From NCBI RefSeq assembly GCF_009765835.1, contig NZ_LMUS01000001.1:744001-808000 (forward strand): a stretch of DNA of 64,000 bases. The letters are read 5' to 3'. This DNA comes from Granulicella sp. L56 (lineage in GTDB: Bacteria; Acidobacteriota; Terriglobia; Terriglobales; Acidobacteriaceae). A program made the position numbers and the translations under genes. Positions 47,473-55,240 of the stretch are shown here, one piece after another. Under the pieces are notes generated by a model. The model did no database searches, was not told where the DNA came from, and saw nothing but the letters and a program-made list of their open reading frames with translations. Within the stretch, counting starts at the first letter, position 1. Each line of letters begins with the position of its first letter.

Positions 47473-47480
47473 AATTACAG

Positions 47481-50400
47481 TTAGAACAATACCTTCAGCG
47501 CAAATTGTATCTGCCGCCCGGAACCCGTAGCGCTCAATATCTTGCCGAACGTCCCATCTGTAATAGAGTTGTCGGGGTTGGAGAGGTTCGTATGGTTGAA
47601 GATATTGAAGAACTCCGACCGGAATTGAAGGGTTGAATGCTCGAACAGCGGGAAGTTCTTCGATAAGTTCACATCGAAGTTGTCATACCGCGGCCCGACG
47701 AGATCATTTCGATGTTCGTTTCCGAACGTATATTGCGCAGGCTGAGTAAATGCCAGCTTGTTGATCCAATCTGTCCGTGACTGTACAAAGTCCGAGCCAG
47801 CATAAGGAGCAGCATTTGTTCTTTCTGCGCGCTGTCCGGGTGAGCCCGTATTGGCAATATCACCGCCGGCTAACACATTGAACGGCGAGCCGGAATTCAG
47901 CGTAACGATCGAACCAAGCATCCAGTCGCCTGCCACGCCCTGTACCAATTTATTAGTTCCATGCAGATATGCTTTGTCTCGGCCGAAAGGCAATTGATAA
48001 ACCTCGGTCAGAACAACCATGTTCGTTTTGTTATAGTCCGATGGGCCCCAGTCCATATGCAGATTATAGAAATTCGGCTCCGAATTGGTGTAAGGATCCG
48101 ATTGCCAGTCCAGAGACTTCGACCACGTATAGGATGCCTGCAAAAGTAATCCATTGCTTAAGCTCTTTTGCAGTTGCGCCTGAAGCGAATTGTAGCTCGA
48201 AGGCATTTCGTTCCATGAAAACGAGAATGGACCTCCATATTGGGGGAACGGTTCACGGGCAAGCACTGGCCCAGCTCCCGGATAGAGTGCCGTGTTTGCT
48301 TCCGGCACAATATATTGATGCCGTCCCAGCGAACCAACGTAATCCAGTTTCAACGTAGTCGACGCCGACAGTTGCTGTTGTACTCCAAGGTTGTACTCCA
48401 GCACATATGGGATTTTGTTGTCGGGATCGGCTCCGTAGCTCGCATAAGGAGCCAGCCCTCCCAGCAGTGATGACGCAGGTGGAAGATTATCCAAATACGT
48501 GGTCGGAATCCCAAGATCCAAGCTGGTTAGATTCGCCGCAACGCCACTGGGCCATGACAAACGGATGTTCTGATTTTCCTGGATGAGTGTGTTGTTGTGA
48601 TCGTCCAACATTGCAAATGCGCCATGCAGGACCGTGCGATCCGTGAACTGATAAACAAGCCCAAAGCGGGGTTCCCATCCGTTGTATTGGGGATTGAAGA
48701 ATCCCCGAGGTCCATTAGCCTCAGGAATGCTGGGAGGCACAGCCCCTGTAACAATAAACTGCCCGTTCAAGACATTCAAGCCGGAAACAATTTTGTGATA
48801 GTTCGGCGGACTGACGTAGTCCCAGCGAATTCCCGCAGTCAGCACAAGCTTCTTCGTAGCCTGCCATTGATCCTGAGCATAGAAACCGTACCAGTTTATG
48901 GTTTGATCTGCTCCGGTGTTCCCAAGCCATGGGGTATAACTATCCAGCGCCCCAAGCAGGAAGCTGGCTCCGCCATAGCCCGTCGGTCCTGCCGTACCAT
49001 CCTGAGAGGTGGCATTCTGCGTGAAGTTTGCGCCAGCCTGCCAGCCGTCATCGTAACTGCGAAGGTGATAATACATCCCTCCCACACCCAAAGTATGATT
49101 CGAGACTACCTTTGATAAATCGACGTGATAGTCCATCGCTTCCATGGGGCCAAGAGGAACCGCAAACTGGCTCGTTCCAGTAAATCCGTTTGCGATGCTC
49201 AGCGCCGGAGCCAACTGTACTCCGTCGTGGACCGGGAAGGCATCTGTCGAATTGATCGATTGAGCAAAGGTGGTTCCGGCGGCCTCGTCGGTGTCGTCAT
49301 AGTTGATGTAGGAATACCCATACCGGAAGTTCAAAATCGTCTTAGGATTGAATACGTGGGTATATCCAAGCGCTGCCTGCTGCCCATAGTTAATGAGTAA
49401 ATGCGAATACGTCGGTAGACTCTCCGGCGTGGTGAGCGTCTGCTTCGAGCGATTGAACCGCGCAAAGATGATGTCATTTGGGGTAAGTTGGTGGTCCAAT
49501 CGAATTCCAAAAACGTCGCTGGCAGTGTTGCTTGCTCCCGAAAATTGGTAATTAGGAAAAACATTGTCAGCAACATTAAGATTCGGCTTTGGATAGTACT
49601 TCTGGAGATAGAGCAGACTGGCCTGATTGATTCGGCCAGTGGGAACTGCGTTGCCCTGGAAGGGATCGCGCAGATATTCTCCCGGATTGTTTGGGTCTGG
49701 TCTGCTGGTCTCCGGATCATAGATTTCGCCTGAATATTCAGGACGCCCCAGGCTATCTGTTCCTATCTGGCTGCCAAGCACCGAAGAGAAATTCCCCGCG
49801 ATCATGTCAGGAGTCAGAACGCTCGCTAAACGGCTTGACGTTTGAGCAGAGCGAAACCCTTCCCAGTACAACGAGAACCAGGTATTGTTCTTTCCGTTGA
49901 CCACCTTCGGCAGCATGACAGGACCGCCAAAATAAACCCCGTACTGATTCTGCCGATAAGGCAGCCTGGTTACATCGGGGTAGGTCTGCGCATCGAGCGC
50001 ATCGTTTCGGAAAAATTCCCAAAGAGCGCCGTGAAACGTGTTCGTTCCGGAGCGCGTCGCAACGTTGATGTTCGCGCCGCTACTGATGGAAAACTGTGCA
50101 TCGGTGATATGCGACTGAACGTTGAACTCCTGGATGGCATCCGGCGGAGGCGCGATCACCCAGGTATTCGTGTAAATCTGGTTGTTCAGGATACCGTCCA
50201 TCGTGAAGTTGTTCTGCTCGCCGCGCTGTCCATTCATGGATGGACTGATTCCACCAGCACCGAGTGCAACCACAAAGCCGCTCTGCTGGCCATTTTCCAC
50301 GGGCGATGCTCCCGGAGACAGCAGGGCCAGTTGCGTGAACTCGCGTCCGTTCAGCGGCAGATCAATAGTTTCCTCATGATTCACGACATTCGTCAGGGTC

Positions 50401-50789
50401 GCGGAAGTCGTGTTCAGCATCGGAGGAGCGGTCGTGACCTGCACAGTCTGTGCAGCAGACGCTAACCCCAGCTTGAAATCCAGCGTGAGGCTTTGGTTGA
50501 CCTCCAACTGAACGTTCCGTTGGTTTTGCTGGCCGAAGCCCGCCGTCGTTACAACAATGTCGTAAACTCCAGGAGCCACCTGAGGCACAATGTAGTGCCC
50601 ATCCGGCCCGCTCGCCGTGGCTCTCTTTATGCCGGTTCCCTGGTTTGTGATCTCGATCTGAGAATTCGGCACGACCGCCCCGCTTGGGTCTGTCACGGTG
50701 CCGGTTATGAGCCCGTTCGTGGTCTGTGCTGGCGCGCAGAGCACGAAGGAACAGCTAATCAAAATTAGTAAAGCGACTCTTTTCATCAT
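47481..50789 (-). CDS. TonB-dependent receptor of the GntR locus
   Basis: A 1,102-residue outer-membrane receptor: signal peptide (VALLILISCSFVLCAPAQ), carboxypeptidase-regulatory-like domain (GLITGTVTDPSGAVVPNSQI), plug (DLPLNGREFTQLALLSPGA, INVATRSGTNTFHGALWEF) and a long barrel ending IQFALKVLF. The ATG at 50789 has GGGAGG seven bases upstream; the longer frame from 50825 is rejected. A GntR-type operator sits at 50854. A terminator follows the gene, after which come GH38, CRTAC1 and TPR genes. It probably imports the oligosaccharide hydrolysed by the GH38 enzymes. No SusD-like partner is present. Confidence 0.92.
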   Translation of the reverse strand: MMKRVALLILISCSFVLCAPAQTTNGLITGTVTDPSGAVVPNSQIEITNQGTGIKRATASGPDGHYIVPQVAPGVYDIVVTTAGFGQQNQRNVQLEVNQSLTLDFKLGLASAAQTVQVTTAPPMLNTTSATLTNVVNHEETIDLPLNGREFTQLALLSPGASPVENGQQSGFVVALGAGGISPSMNGQRGEQNNFTMDGILNNQIYTNTWVIAPPPDAIQEFNVQSHITDAQFSISSGANINVATRSGTNTFHGALWEFFRNDALDAQTYPDVTRLPYRQNQYGVYFGGPVMLPKVVNGKNNTWFSLYWEGFRSAQTSSRLASVLTPDMIAGNFSSVLGSQIGTDSLGRPEYSGEIYDPETSRPDPNNPGEYLRDPFQGNAVPTGRINQASLLYLQKYYPKPNLNVADNVFPNYQFSGASNTASDVFGIRLDHQLTPNDIIFARFNRSKQTLTTPESLPTYSHLLINYGQQAALGYTHVFNPKTILNFRYGYSYINYDDTDEAAGTTFAQSINSTDAFPVHDGVQLAPALSIANGFTGTSQFAVPLGPMEAMDYHVDLSKVVSNHTLGVGGMYYHLRSYDDGWQAGANFTQNATSQDGTAGPTGYGGASFLLGALDSYTPWLGNTGADQTINWYGFYAQDQWQATKKLVLTAGIRWDYVSPPNYHKIVSGLNVLNGQFIVTGAVPPSIPEANGPRGFFNPQYNGWEPRFGLVYQFTDRTVLHGAFAMLDDHNNTLIQENQNIRLSWPSGVAANLTSLDLGIPTTYLDNLPPASSLLGGLAPYASYGADPDNKIPYVLEYNLGVQQQLSASTTLKLDYVGSLGRHQYIVPEANTALYPGAGPVLAREPFPQYGGPFSFSWNEMPSSYNSLQAQLQKSLSNGLLLQASYTWSKSLDWQSDPYTNSEPNFYNLHMDWGPSDYNKTNMVVLTEVYQLPFGRDKAYLHGTNKLVQGVAGDWMLGSIVTLNSGSPFNVLAGGDIANTGSPGQRAERTNAAPYAGSDFVQSRTDWINKLAFTQPAQYTFGNEHRNDLVGPRYDNFDVNLSKNFPLFEHSTLQFRSEFFNIFNHTNLSNPDNSITDGTFGKILSATGSGRQIQFALKVLF

Positions 50790-50853
50790 CTGATGCCTCC
50801 CATAATTCCGAGTTTTGCTATGCACGAATATCTGTATCTCTCAGAGTTAATTT

Positions 50854-50868
50854 GCATACTGTATACAA
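50854..50868. promoter_or_regulatory. GntR-type operator copy 4 (GCATACTGTATACAA)
   Basis: Identical to the copy at 39819 at 14 of 15 positions. It lies about 65 bases upstream of the receptor start. On the minus strand it falls between a TTGTAA and a CAAATT that could be the promoter boxes. Confidence 0.65.
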
Positions 50869-51206
50869 TCTTTACAAGCAATTTTATTTGTCGTCCGTTT
50901 CCGTCAACCGCAGCGAACAAAACCACGACATCAATACCGAACGAATACTACTCCATCAAAAGATTGATTGTCCATATTGCAATCATATTTAATGATTTAA
51001 ACTTCATGATAGATGAGACATACAAACTACACATTGTTCTACCTGAAAACAACGTCTGCACGTCCCGTCGGCCATCGCCTCGGTTAATTCCCCTATCTGG
51101 CTGTCTGCTCGCGCTTTGCGAGAATTGATCTCGCCAGCCGTAAGTAGCATTTTTGAAACCGAGAATCGAACATTTGATCGCAATTGCCCTTTGGTATGCT
51201 CCCTTT

Positions 51207-51998
51207 ATGGCGAATAAGACAGATAATTTGGTCGCAAGGCAGGAATTCATTCTTCGCAACCTTCAAGCGACTGGCAGCATCTCCATTGATCATCTTCGTT
51301 CCGAGTTGGGAGCTTCGATTGCGACCATCCGGCGCGACCTTGAGGACCTCGAAAACCGGTCGCTGCTCAAGCGCGTTCGCGGAGGCGCTGTGCCAATCGG
51401 GCCACTCTTTTATGAGCCCTTCCGCCACGACGCATCCTTCCAGGACAAAATTGCCAGCTTTGCCGAAGAAAAACGGCGCATCGCGCGTGCCGCGGCAGAA
51501 CTGGTTAAGACAGGGCAAACCATTGCATTGAGCGGCGGCACAACAACCACCGAAGTTGTTCGAAGCCTGAAGGTGCTCAGCGACATTTCAATCATCACCA
51601 ATACAATCAACGTCGCGATGGAACTCAGCAACCGCAAAGACATCGAAGTCATCGTGACGGGAGGCATCTTGCGCGGAAACTGGTTTACCTTGCTCGGCCC
51701 CCTTGCAAATGCTGCAACCGAGATGCTCTTCGCGGACATCATGTTTATCGGAGTGGACGGAATTGATGCACAGCAAGGCTTGACCTGCACGAATCCGGCA
51801 GAAGCCGAGGTGCTTCGCAAGTTGGCTCAGCACTCTAAAAAGAAAGTCGTCGTTGCTGACCGAAGCAAGCTGGGCACAGTCAGCAAATGGCTTCTATGCA
51901 AAACATCTGAAATTGACTGCCTGATCACTGACAACGGTGCAACCGCAGAAGCGATTGCACCGTTTGAAAAACTTGGAATCACCGTAATCGTGGCGTGA
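51207..51998 (+). CDS. DeoR-family transcriptional regulator
   Basis: A 263-residue regulator. The N-terminal winged helix has NLVARQEFILRNLQATGSIS and ELGASIATIRRDLEDLENRS, then RVRGGAVP, followed by the sugar-phosphate sensor domain related to ribose-5-phosphate isomerase (IALSGGTTTTEVVRSL, VTGGILRGNWFTLLGPLA, MFIGVDGIDAQQGLT, VVVADRSKLGT). The ATG at 51207 is preferred to a TTG at 51153 because the helix begins a few residues later. DeoR members sense phosphorylated sugars, fitting the adjacent mannose-6-phosphate isomerase gene, which converges on it with only eight bases between. Confidence 0.9.
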   Translation: MANKTDNLVARQEFILRNLQATGSISIDHLRSELGASIATIRRDLEDLENRSLLKRVRGGAVPIGPLFYEPFRHDASFQDKIASFAEEKRRIARAAAELVKTGQTIALSGGTTTTEVVRSLKVLSDISIITNTINVAMELSNRKDIEVIVTGGILRGNWFTLLGPLANAATEMLFADIMFIGVDGIDAQQGLTCTNPAEAEVLRKLAQHSKKKVVVADRSKLGTVSKWLLCKTSEIDCLITDNGATAEAIAPFEKLGITVIVA

Positions 51999-52006
51999 GC
52001 TCATCA

Positions 52007-53776
52007 TTAATCGATGTTGCGCAGATACGCTCGGATAATTGCCGATGGTTGGTTCGTCTTGCCTAGTGGCCGAATGGTATAGGCGCCAACCGAGGCTGGC
52101 ACAATAAAGGTTTCCGCGTAGTGGATCTCGACCGGTGGAAATTCGCTGTTGGGACTTTCCACACTGACAGCTTCTCCTTCGACGAGATTCAGGACATGCA
52201 GATTCCCTTCTGTATTGTGCGTCACTGCTTTTGTAAACCATGTGCGGCGCGTCTCAAGAAACTGAGTGTGATGGAGCCCCGTTCGCTCCTCGCGCCAACC
52301 ATCGCCTGTTGAAACAGGCTCGGTTTGGTTCAGCAGTTCCCTGCTCACCCACTCTGTATCGCGGTTCCATTGGATATTGGCAAGGCCATGTTCAAGATGG
52401 ATCGGACGCGCCCTGCCGTCTAACCCGAGACGGCCCCAGTCCCATAGCTTGAACGTAAAAATATAGGGCGTGGCACTGATCTCAAGCACTAAAGTATCTC
52501 GGCCCGAACAGTGAACCGTCCCCGCCGGGATGGAAAAATGATCATGCTTGTGGGTCGGCCATAGATTGACATAGCGCTCAGCGGGGAAAGGAGGTCCTCC
52601 TGCCTGAGCCTCTTCCAGATCCTTGCGCATATCATCGCGCTCCGCTCCGGTACGAATGCCCAGGTAAACCTGCGAGTCGCCGCATTGATCAAGAATGTAG
52701 TAGCTCTCATCCTGTGTATAGGGAATCCCGAAATGCTGCTGGATATATTCGCGCAAAGGATGCACTTGCAGTGAGAGATTCGAGCCTCCCACCGTGTCCA
52801 GCAAATCAAACCGGATGGGAAATTCCGCACCGAAGTACTTATAGATCGCCTCTCCTAACAGCGCTATTGGCTGCTCGTGCACCAACAGAATTGCTGGAAG
52901 CTGGAATCGCCGCGACCCAAAGCCCAGTGTGGCGCCATTCTCTTCGGGAACGCAGTCGAAACACCATGCATAATTCGGAACATTCTGCGGGAGATCGAAC
53001 GTCCGCATCATCCAGGAGCCTCCCCACGGCCCCGGATCGAAAAACGGTACCACCCGGAAAGGTTGTGTGACTACCATTGCAACAGCCTCACGCAGTACAT
53101 CCCCTTTCACCATTCGGGGAACGTCCTGGTCGTCCAGGTCGAGAAAGTAGTCGACCTTTCCATAGAGAGCATGGCGCATCTCATCCGCAACTCTCCACTC
53201 GAGAAAGTATGCGTTCTTGTACATGAGTTGCGCAGAATCCTCATAGTTCTGCAGCCCAAGATTGCAAATGCTTTTGCTGCGTTGACGCTTCTGCAGTTCC
53301 CATCGCGTTACGTTCGCATGGACAAGCAGATCCGGATGCGCAATGATCTGTTGCGTGCCAGCACCAATAAGAAATGCCACCGATGCACTCTGCTCAATTT
53401 TGCCTTTCAACTCTGCTGTGCGCTGCTCATCAAAATAGCTCGTAATCGGCCAGGGTCGCATCCTTCCGAAAACCGGGTCCGTCGTGAATGTCTCCCGAAA
53501 TTGTTCTCGCAAGACCGCAGCATCGCTGTACGCATCTTCTACATTCAGAATGGTGCAGAGGGGGAATGCCGTAGCAATCTTTCTTAGCAGCGCATCAAGC
53601 ATCACGCCCGGATAGCACTCAATCGCAATCGTGTACTTGCCCGTCGATGGGAGGCTCTCCCGAATGCGGGCCGTAACTTCATTCCAGCCTTCGAGGCAAT
53701 CCTGCTCGCCATAAGCTGGCAGGTGAATCACCGGGTTCAGATCGTAGTTATGAAACCCGCTCATAGCCAGCACCAT
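52007..53776 (-). CDS. Class I mannose-6-phosphate isomerase with extra N-terminal domain
   Basis: The C-terminal two thirds is a cupin-type phosphomannose isomerase: PWGGSWM, LSLQVHPLREY and HDHFSIPAGTVHCSG carry the zinc-binding histidines, and VEGEAVSVES with VPASVGAYTI form the last cupin. It interconverts mannose-6-phosphate and fructose-6-phosphate. About 200 N-terminal residues precede it (IAIECYPGVMLDALLRKIA to RWELQKRQR) and resemble a nucleoside-kinase fold with no GxxxxGK loop; this resemblance is from memory. At 589 residues it is well above the usual 310-400. ATG codons at 53776 and 53764 are both possible. An AT-rich region with palindromes lies upstream. Confidence 0.85.
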   Translation of the reverse strand: MVLAMSGFHNYDLNPVIHLPAYGEQDCLEGWNEVTARIRESLPSTGKYTIAIECYPGVMLDALLRKIATAFPLCTILNVEDAYSDAAVLREQFRETFTTDPVFGRMRPWPITSYFDEQRTAELKGKIEQSASVAFLIGAGTQQIIAHPDLLVHANVTRWELQKRQRSKSICNLGLQNYEDSAQLMYKNAYFLEWRVADEMRHALYGKVDYFLDLDDQDVPRMVKGDVLREAVAMVVTQPFRVVPFFDPGPWGGSWMMRTFDLPQNVPNYAWCFDCVPEENGATLGFGSRRFQLPAILLVHEQPIALLGEAIYKYFGAEFPIRFDLLDTVGGSNLSLQVHPLREYIQQHFGIPYTQDESYYILDQCGDSQVYLGIRTGAERDDMRKDLEEAQAGGPPFPAERYVNLWPTHKHDHFSIPAGTVHCSGRDTLVLEISATPYIFTFKLWDWGRLGLDGRARPIHLEHGLANIQWNRDTEWVSRELLNQTEPVSTGDGWREERTGLHHTQFLETRRTWFTKAVTHNTEGNLHVLNLVEGEAVSVESPNSEFPPVEIHYAETFIVPASVGAYTIRPLGKTNQPSAIIRAYLRNID

Positions 53777-54218
53777 GCCTGAGAGTCCACAGCAATAGAG
53801 ATATCGAGCCTGTCCGACAGAACCCCTGCGGTTCGCGCGCGAGTCGAACTCTCGTAGACTGACGATAGTGAAAGACAGCAGGGACGGACATTAATACTGA
53901 AAGGGGCGAAAAAGGTGCGTCGGTTCATAGCCGCGCGCCACGTGCAACAACAACCATCAGAATCCGCTGTAAGAAGACCCATCACACCCCCCAACTGAAC
54001 CCAAGAGCTAATTAGTAATTAAAGTCTGAGGAATCAAGGCCAACCCTCGTTCGACATGCCTTGGTATGTCAATAAACTTTCTCATTAAGGCAATAACAAT
54101 CACAATTAGTGATTTTATCATTACCATAAATCTTAATTGACGATTTTAATATCATTTTCCTGCGAGCCTATAGACTCAACCAGAGGATAACCCAGGCAAG
54201 GTTCTGCCAGGCTTGCCC
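53777..54218. other. Gene-free AT-rich region with two palindromes upstream of the isomerase
   Basis: No convincing coding frame. The stretch from about 54000 to 54180 is strikingly AT-rich for this window. It holds TAATTAGTAATTA (54009-54021) and AATCACAATTAGTGATT (54098-54114), both perfect or near-perfect inverted repeats. These are candidate operators, possibly for the DeoR protein, and the region should contain the isomerase promoter. Confidence 0.5.
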
Positions 54219-55211
54219 TCAGAGCGCGCAGCGAAATCCCATGTTTGAGGTAGAGCTATCAGGTGTATTCGAAGTCCGCGCTGCAACACGATAACGGTTG
54301 CAATAGGATTTATGGCAAAGGAATGATCCTCCCTTAGTCACCCGTCCGGTGCCGTCAGTTGGCCCTTTTGGATTATCACCATCTTCCGATACATGAAAGT
54401 GAGCGCTAAACCAGTCGGCACACCACTCCCAAACGTTGCCGGTCATCGAATAGAGTCCGTAGCCATTTGGCGGGAACGCCTCTATTGGGCAAGTCCCCGA
54501 ATAGCCATCTTCAGCCGTATCGCCGTTCGGAAATTCACCCTGCCAGATGTTGCAGAGATGTTCTCCGTTTGGCCGCAGTTTGTCTCCCCACGGATAGAGT
54601 TTTTGTTCCAGCCCTCCGCGAGCGGCATATTCCCATTCAGCTTCCGTAGGCAAACGCTGTCTTGACCACTGAGTAAATGCGGCTGCATCATTCCACGAAA
54701 CATGGACGGCAGGATGGTCTGCACGCGTGGAAACATTCGATTCTGGCCCTTCAGGGGTGTCCCATTTCGCACCGGGGACTTTGCACCACCAGGGCGCAGC
54801 CGGAACTCTGGCCGCGACCATCTGGTTGAATCTCACGCGCGGAATGTGCAGCCAAAAGACAAAGGACCAGCCATAGCGTTCCGCGTCAGTACGATACCCA
54901 GTCGCCTCTACGAACTGGCGGAAAATCCGGTTAGTCACCGGATAGCGATCGATGGAGAAAGGTCGCAACGTAACCGGGCGCACAGGTCCTTCACCATCTC
55001 CCGGAAATCCTTCCGCAAAATCCGTGCCCATTAAAAAAGTGCCGCCCGGCAAAGCAACCATGCGAGAACGAGTATCTGTATCTATCTGTCCAGAGGCGGC
55101 TAAAGTCTTCGCTGCAGGAAACGCATCCGGTTGCCGATTCGACGAAGGCGTACAGCAGCAGCCGTTTGTCTTTTGATTCATCGTGTAGAGCTCATCCTTA
55201 TAGTCTGACAA
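54219..55211 (-). CDS. Formylglycine-generating enzyme (sulfatase maturase)
   Basis: A 330-residue FGE/SUMF1-type protein that oxidises the active-site cysteine of sulfatases to formylglycine, using copper and oxygen. Family features: GGTFLMGTDFAEGFPGDGEGP, YPVTNRIFRQFVEATGY, HPAVHVSWNDAAAFTQW, RLPTEAEWEYAARGG, MTGNVWEWCADWF and GGSFLCHKSYCNRYRVAAR, the last carrying the two copper-binding cysteines. A Cys-rich N-terminal patch (GCCCTPSS) is seen in many sulfatase-linked FGEs. The TTG at 55211 has AAGGAG six bases upstream; an ATG at 55181 is the alternative. It follows the sulfatase gene after 29 bases and its ribosome site lies in a perfect hairpin. Confidence 0.93.
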   Translation of the reverse strand: MSDYKDELYTMNQKTNGCCCTPSSNRQPDAFPAAKTLAASGQIDTDTRSRMVALPGGTFLMGTDFAEGFPGDGEGPVRPVTLRPFSIDRYPVTNRIFRQFVEATGYRTDAERYGWSFVFWLHIPRVRFNQMVAARVPAAPWWCKVPGAKWDTPEGPESNVSTRADHPAVHVSWNDAAAFTQWSRQRLPTEAEWEYAARGGLEQKLYPWGDKLRPNGEHLCNIWQGEFPNGDTAEDGYSGTCPIEAFPPNGYGLYSMTGNVWEWCADWFSAHFHVSEDGDNPKGPTDGTGRVTKGGSFLCHKSYCNRYRVAARTSNTPDSSTSNMGFRCAL

Positions 55212-55216
55212 TATAA

Positions 55217-55236
55217 GCTCCTTGGCGACAAGGAGC
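55217..55236 (-). promoter_or_regulatory. Hairpin covering the FGE ribosome-binding site
   Basis: A perfect 8-bp inverted repeat (55217-55224 with 55229-55236) around a four-base loop, lying between the sulfatase stop and the FGE start. On the minus strand the AAGGAG ribosome site is the 3' arm of the stem. Ribosomes finishing the sulfatase gene would open it, coupling the maturase to its substrate. Confidence 0.6.
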
Positions 55237-55240
55237 CTTT

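Noticed and set aside
54190..54218. Small hairpin (GGCAAG/CTTGCC) after the FGE stop
   Set aside because: Six-base stem without a following T-run; not enough to call a terminator.
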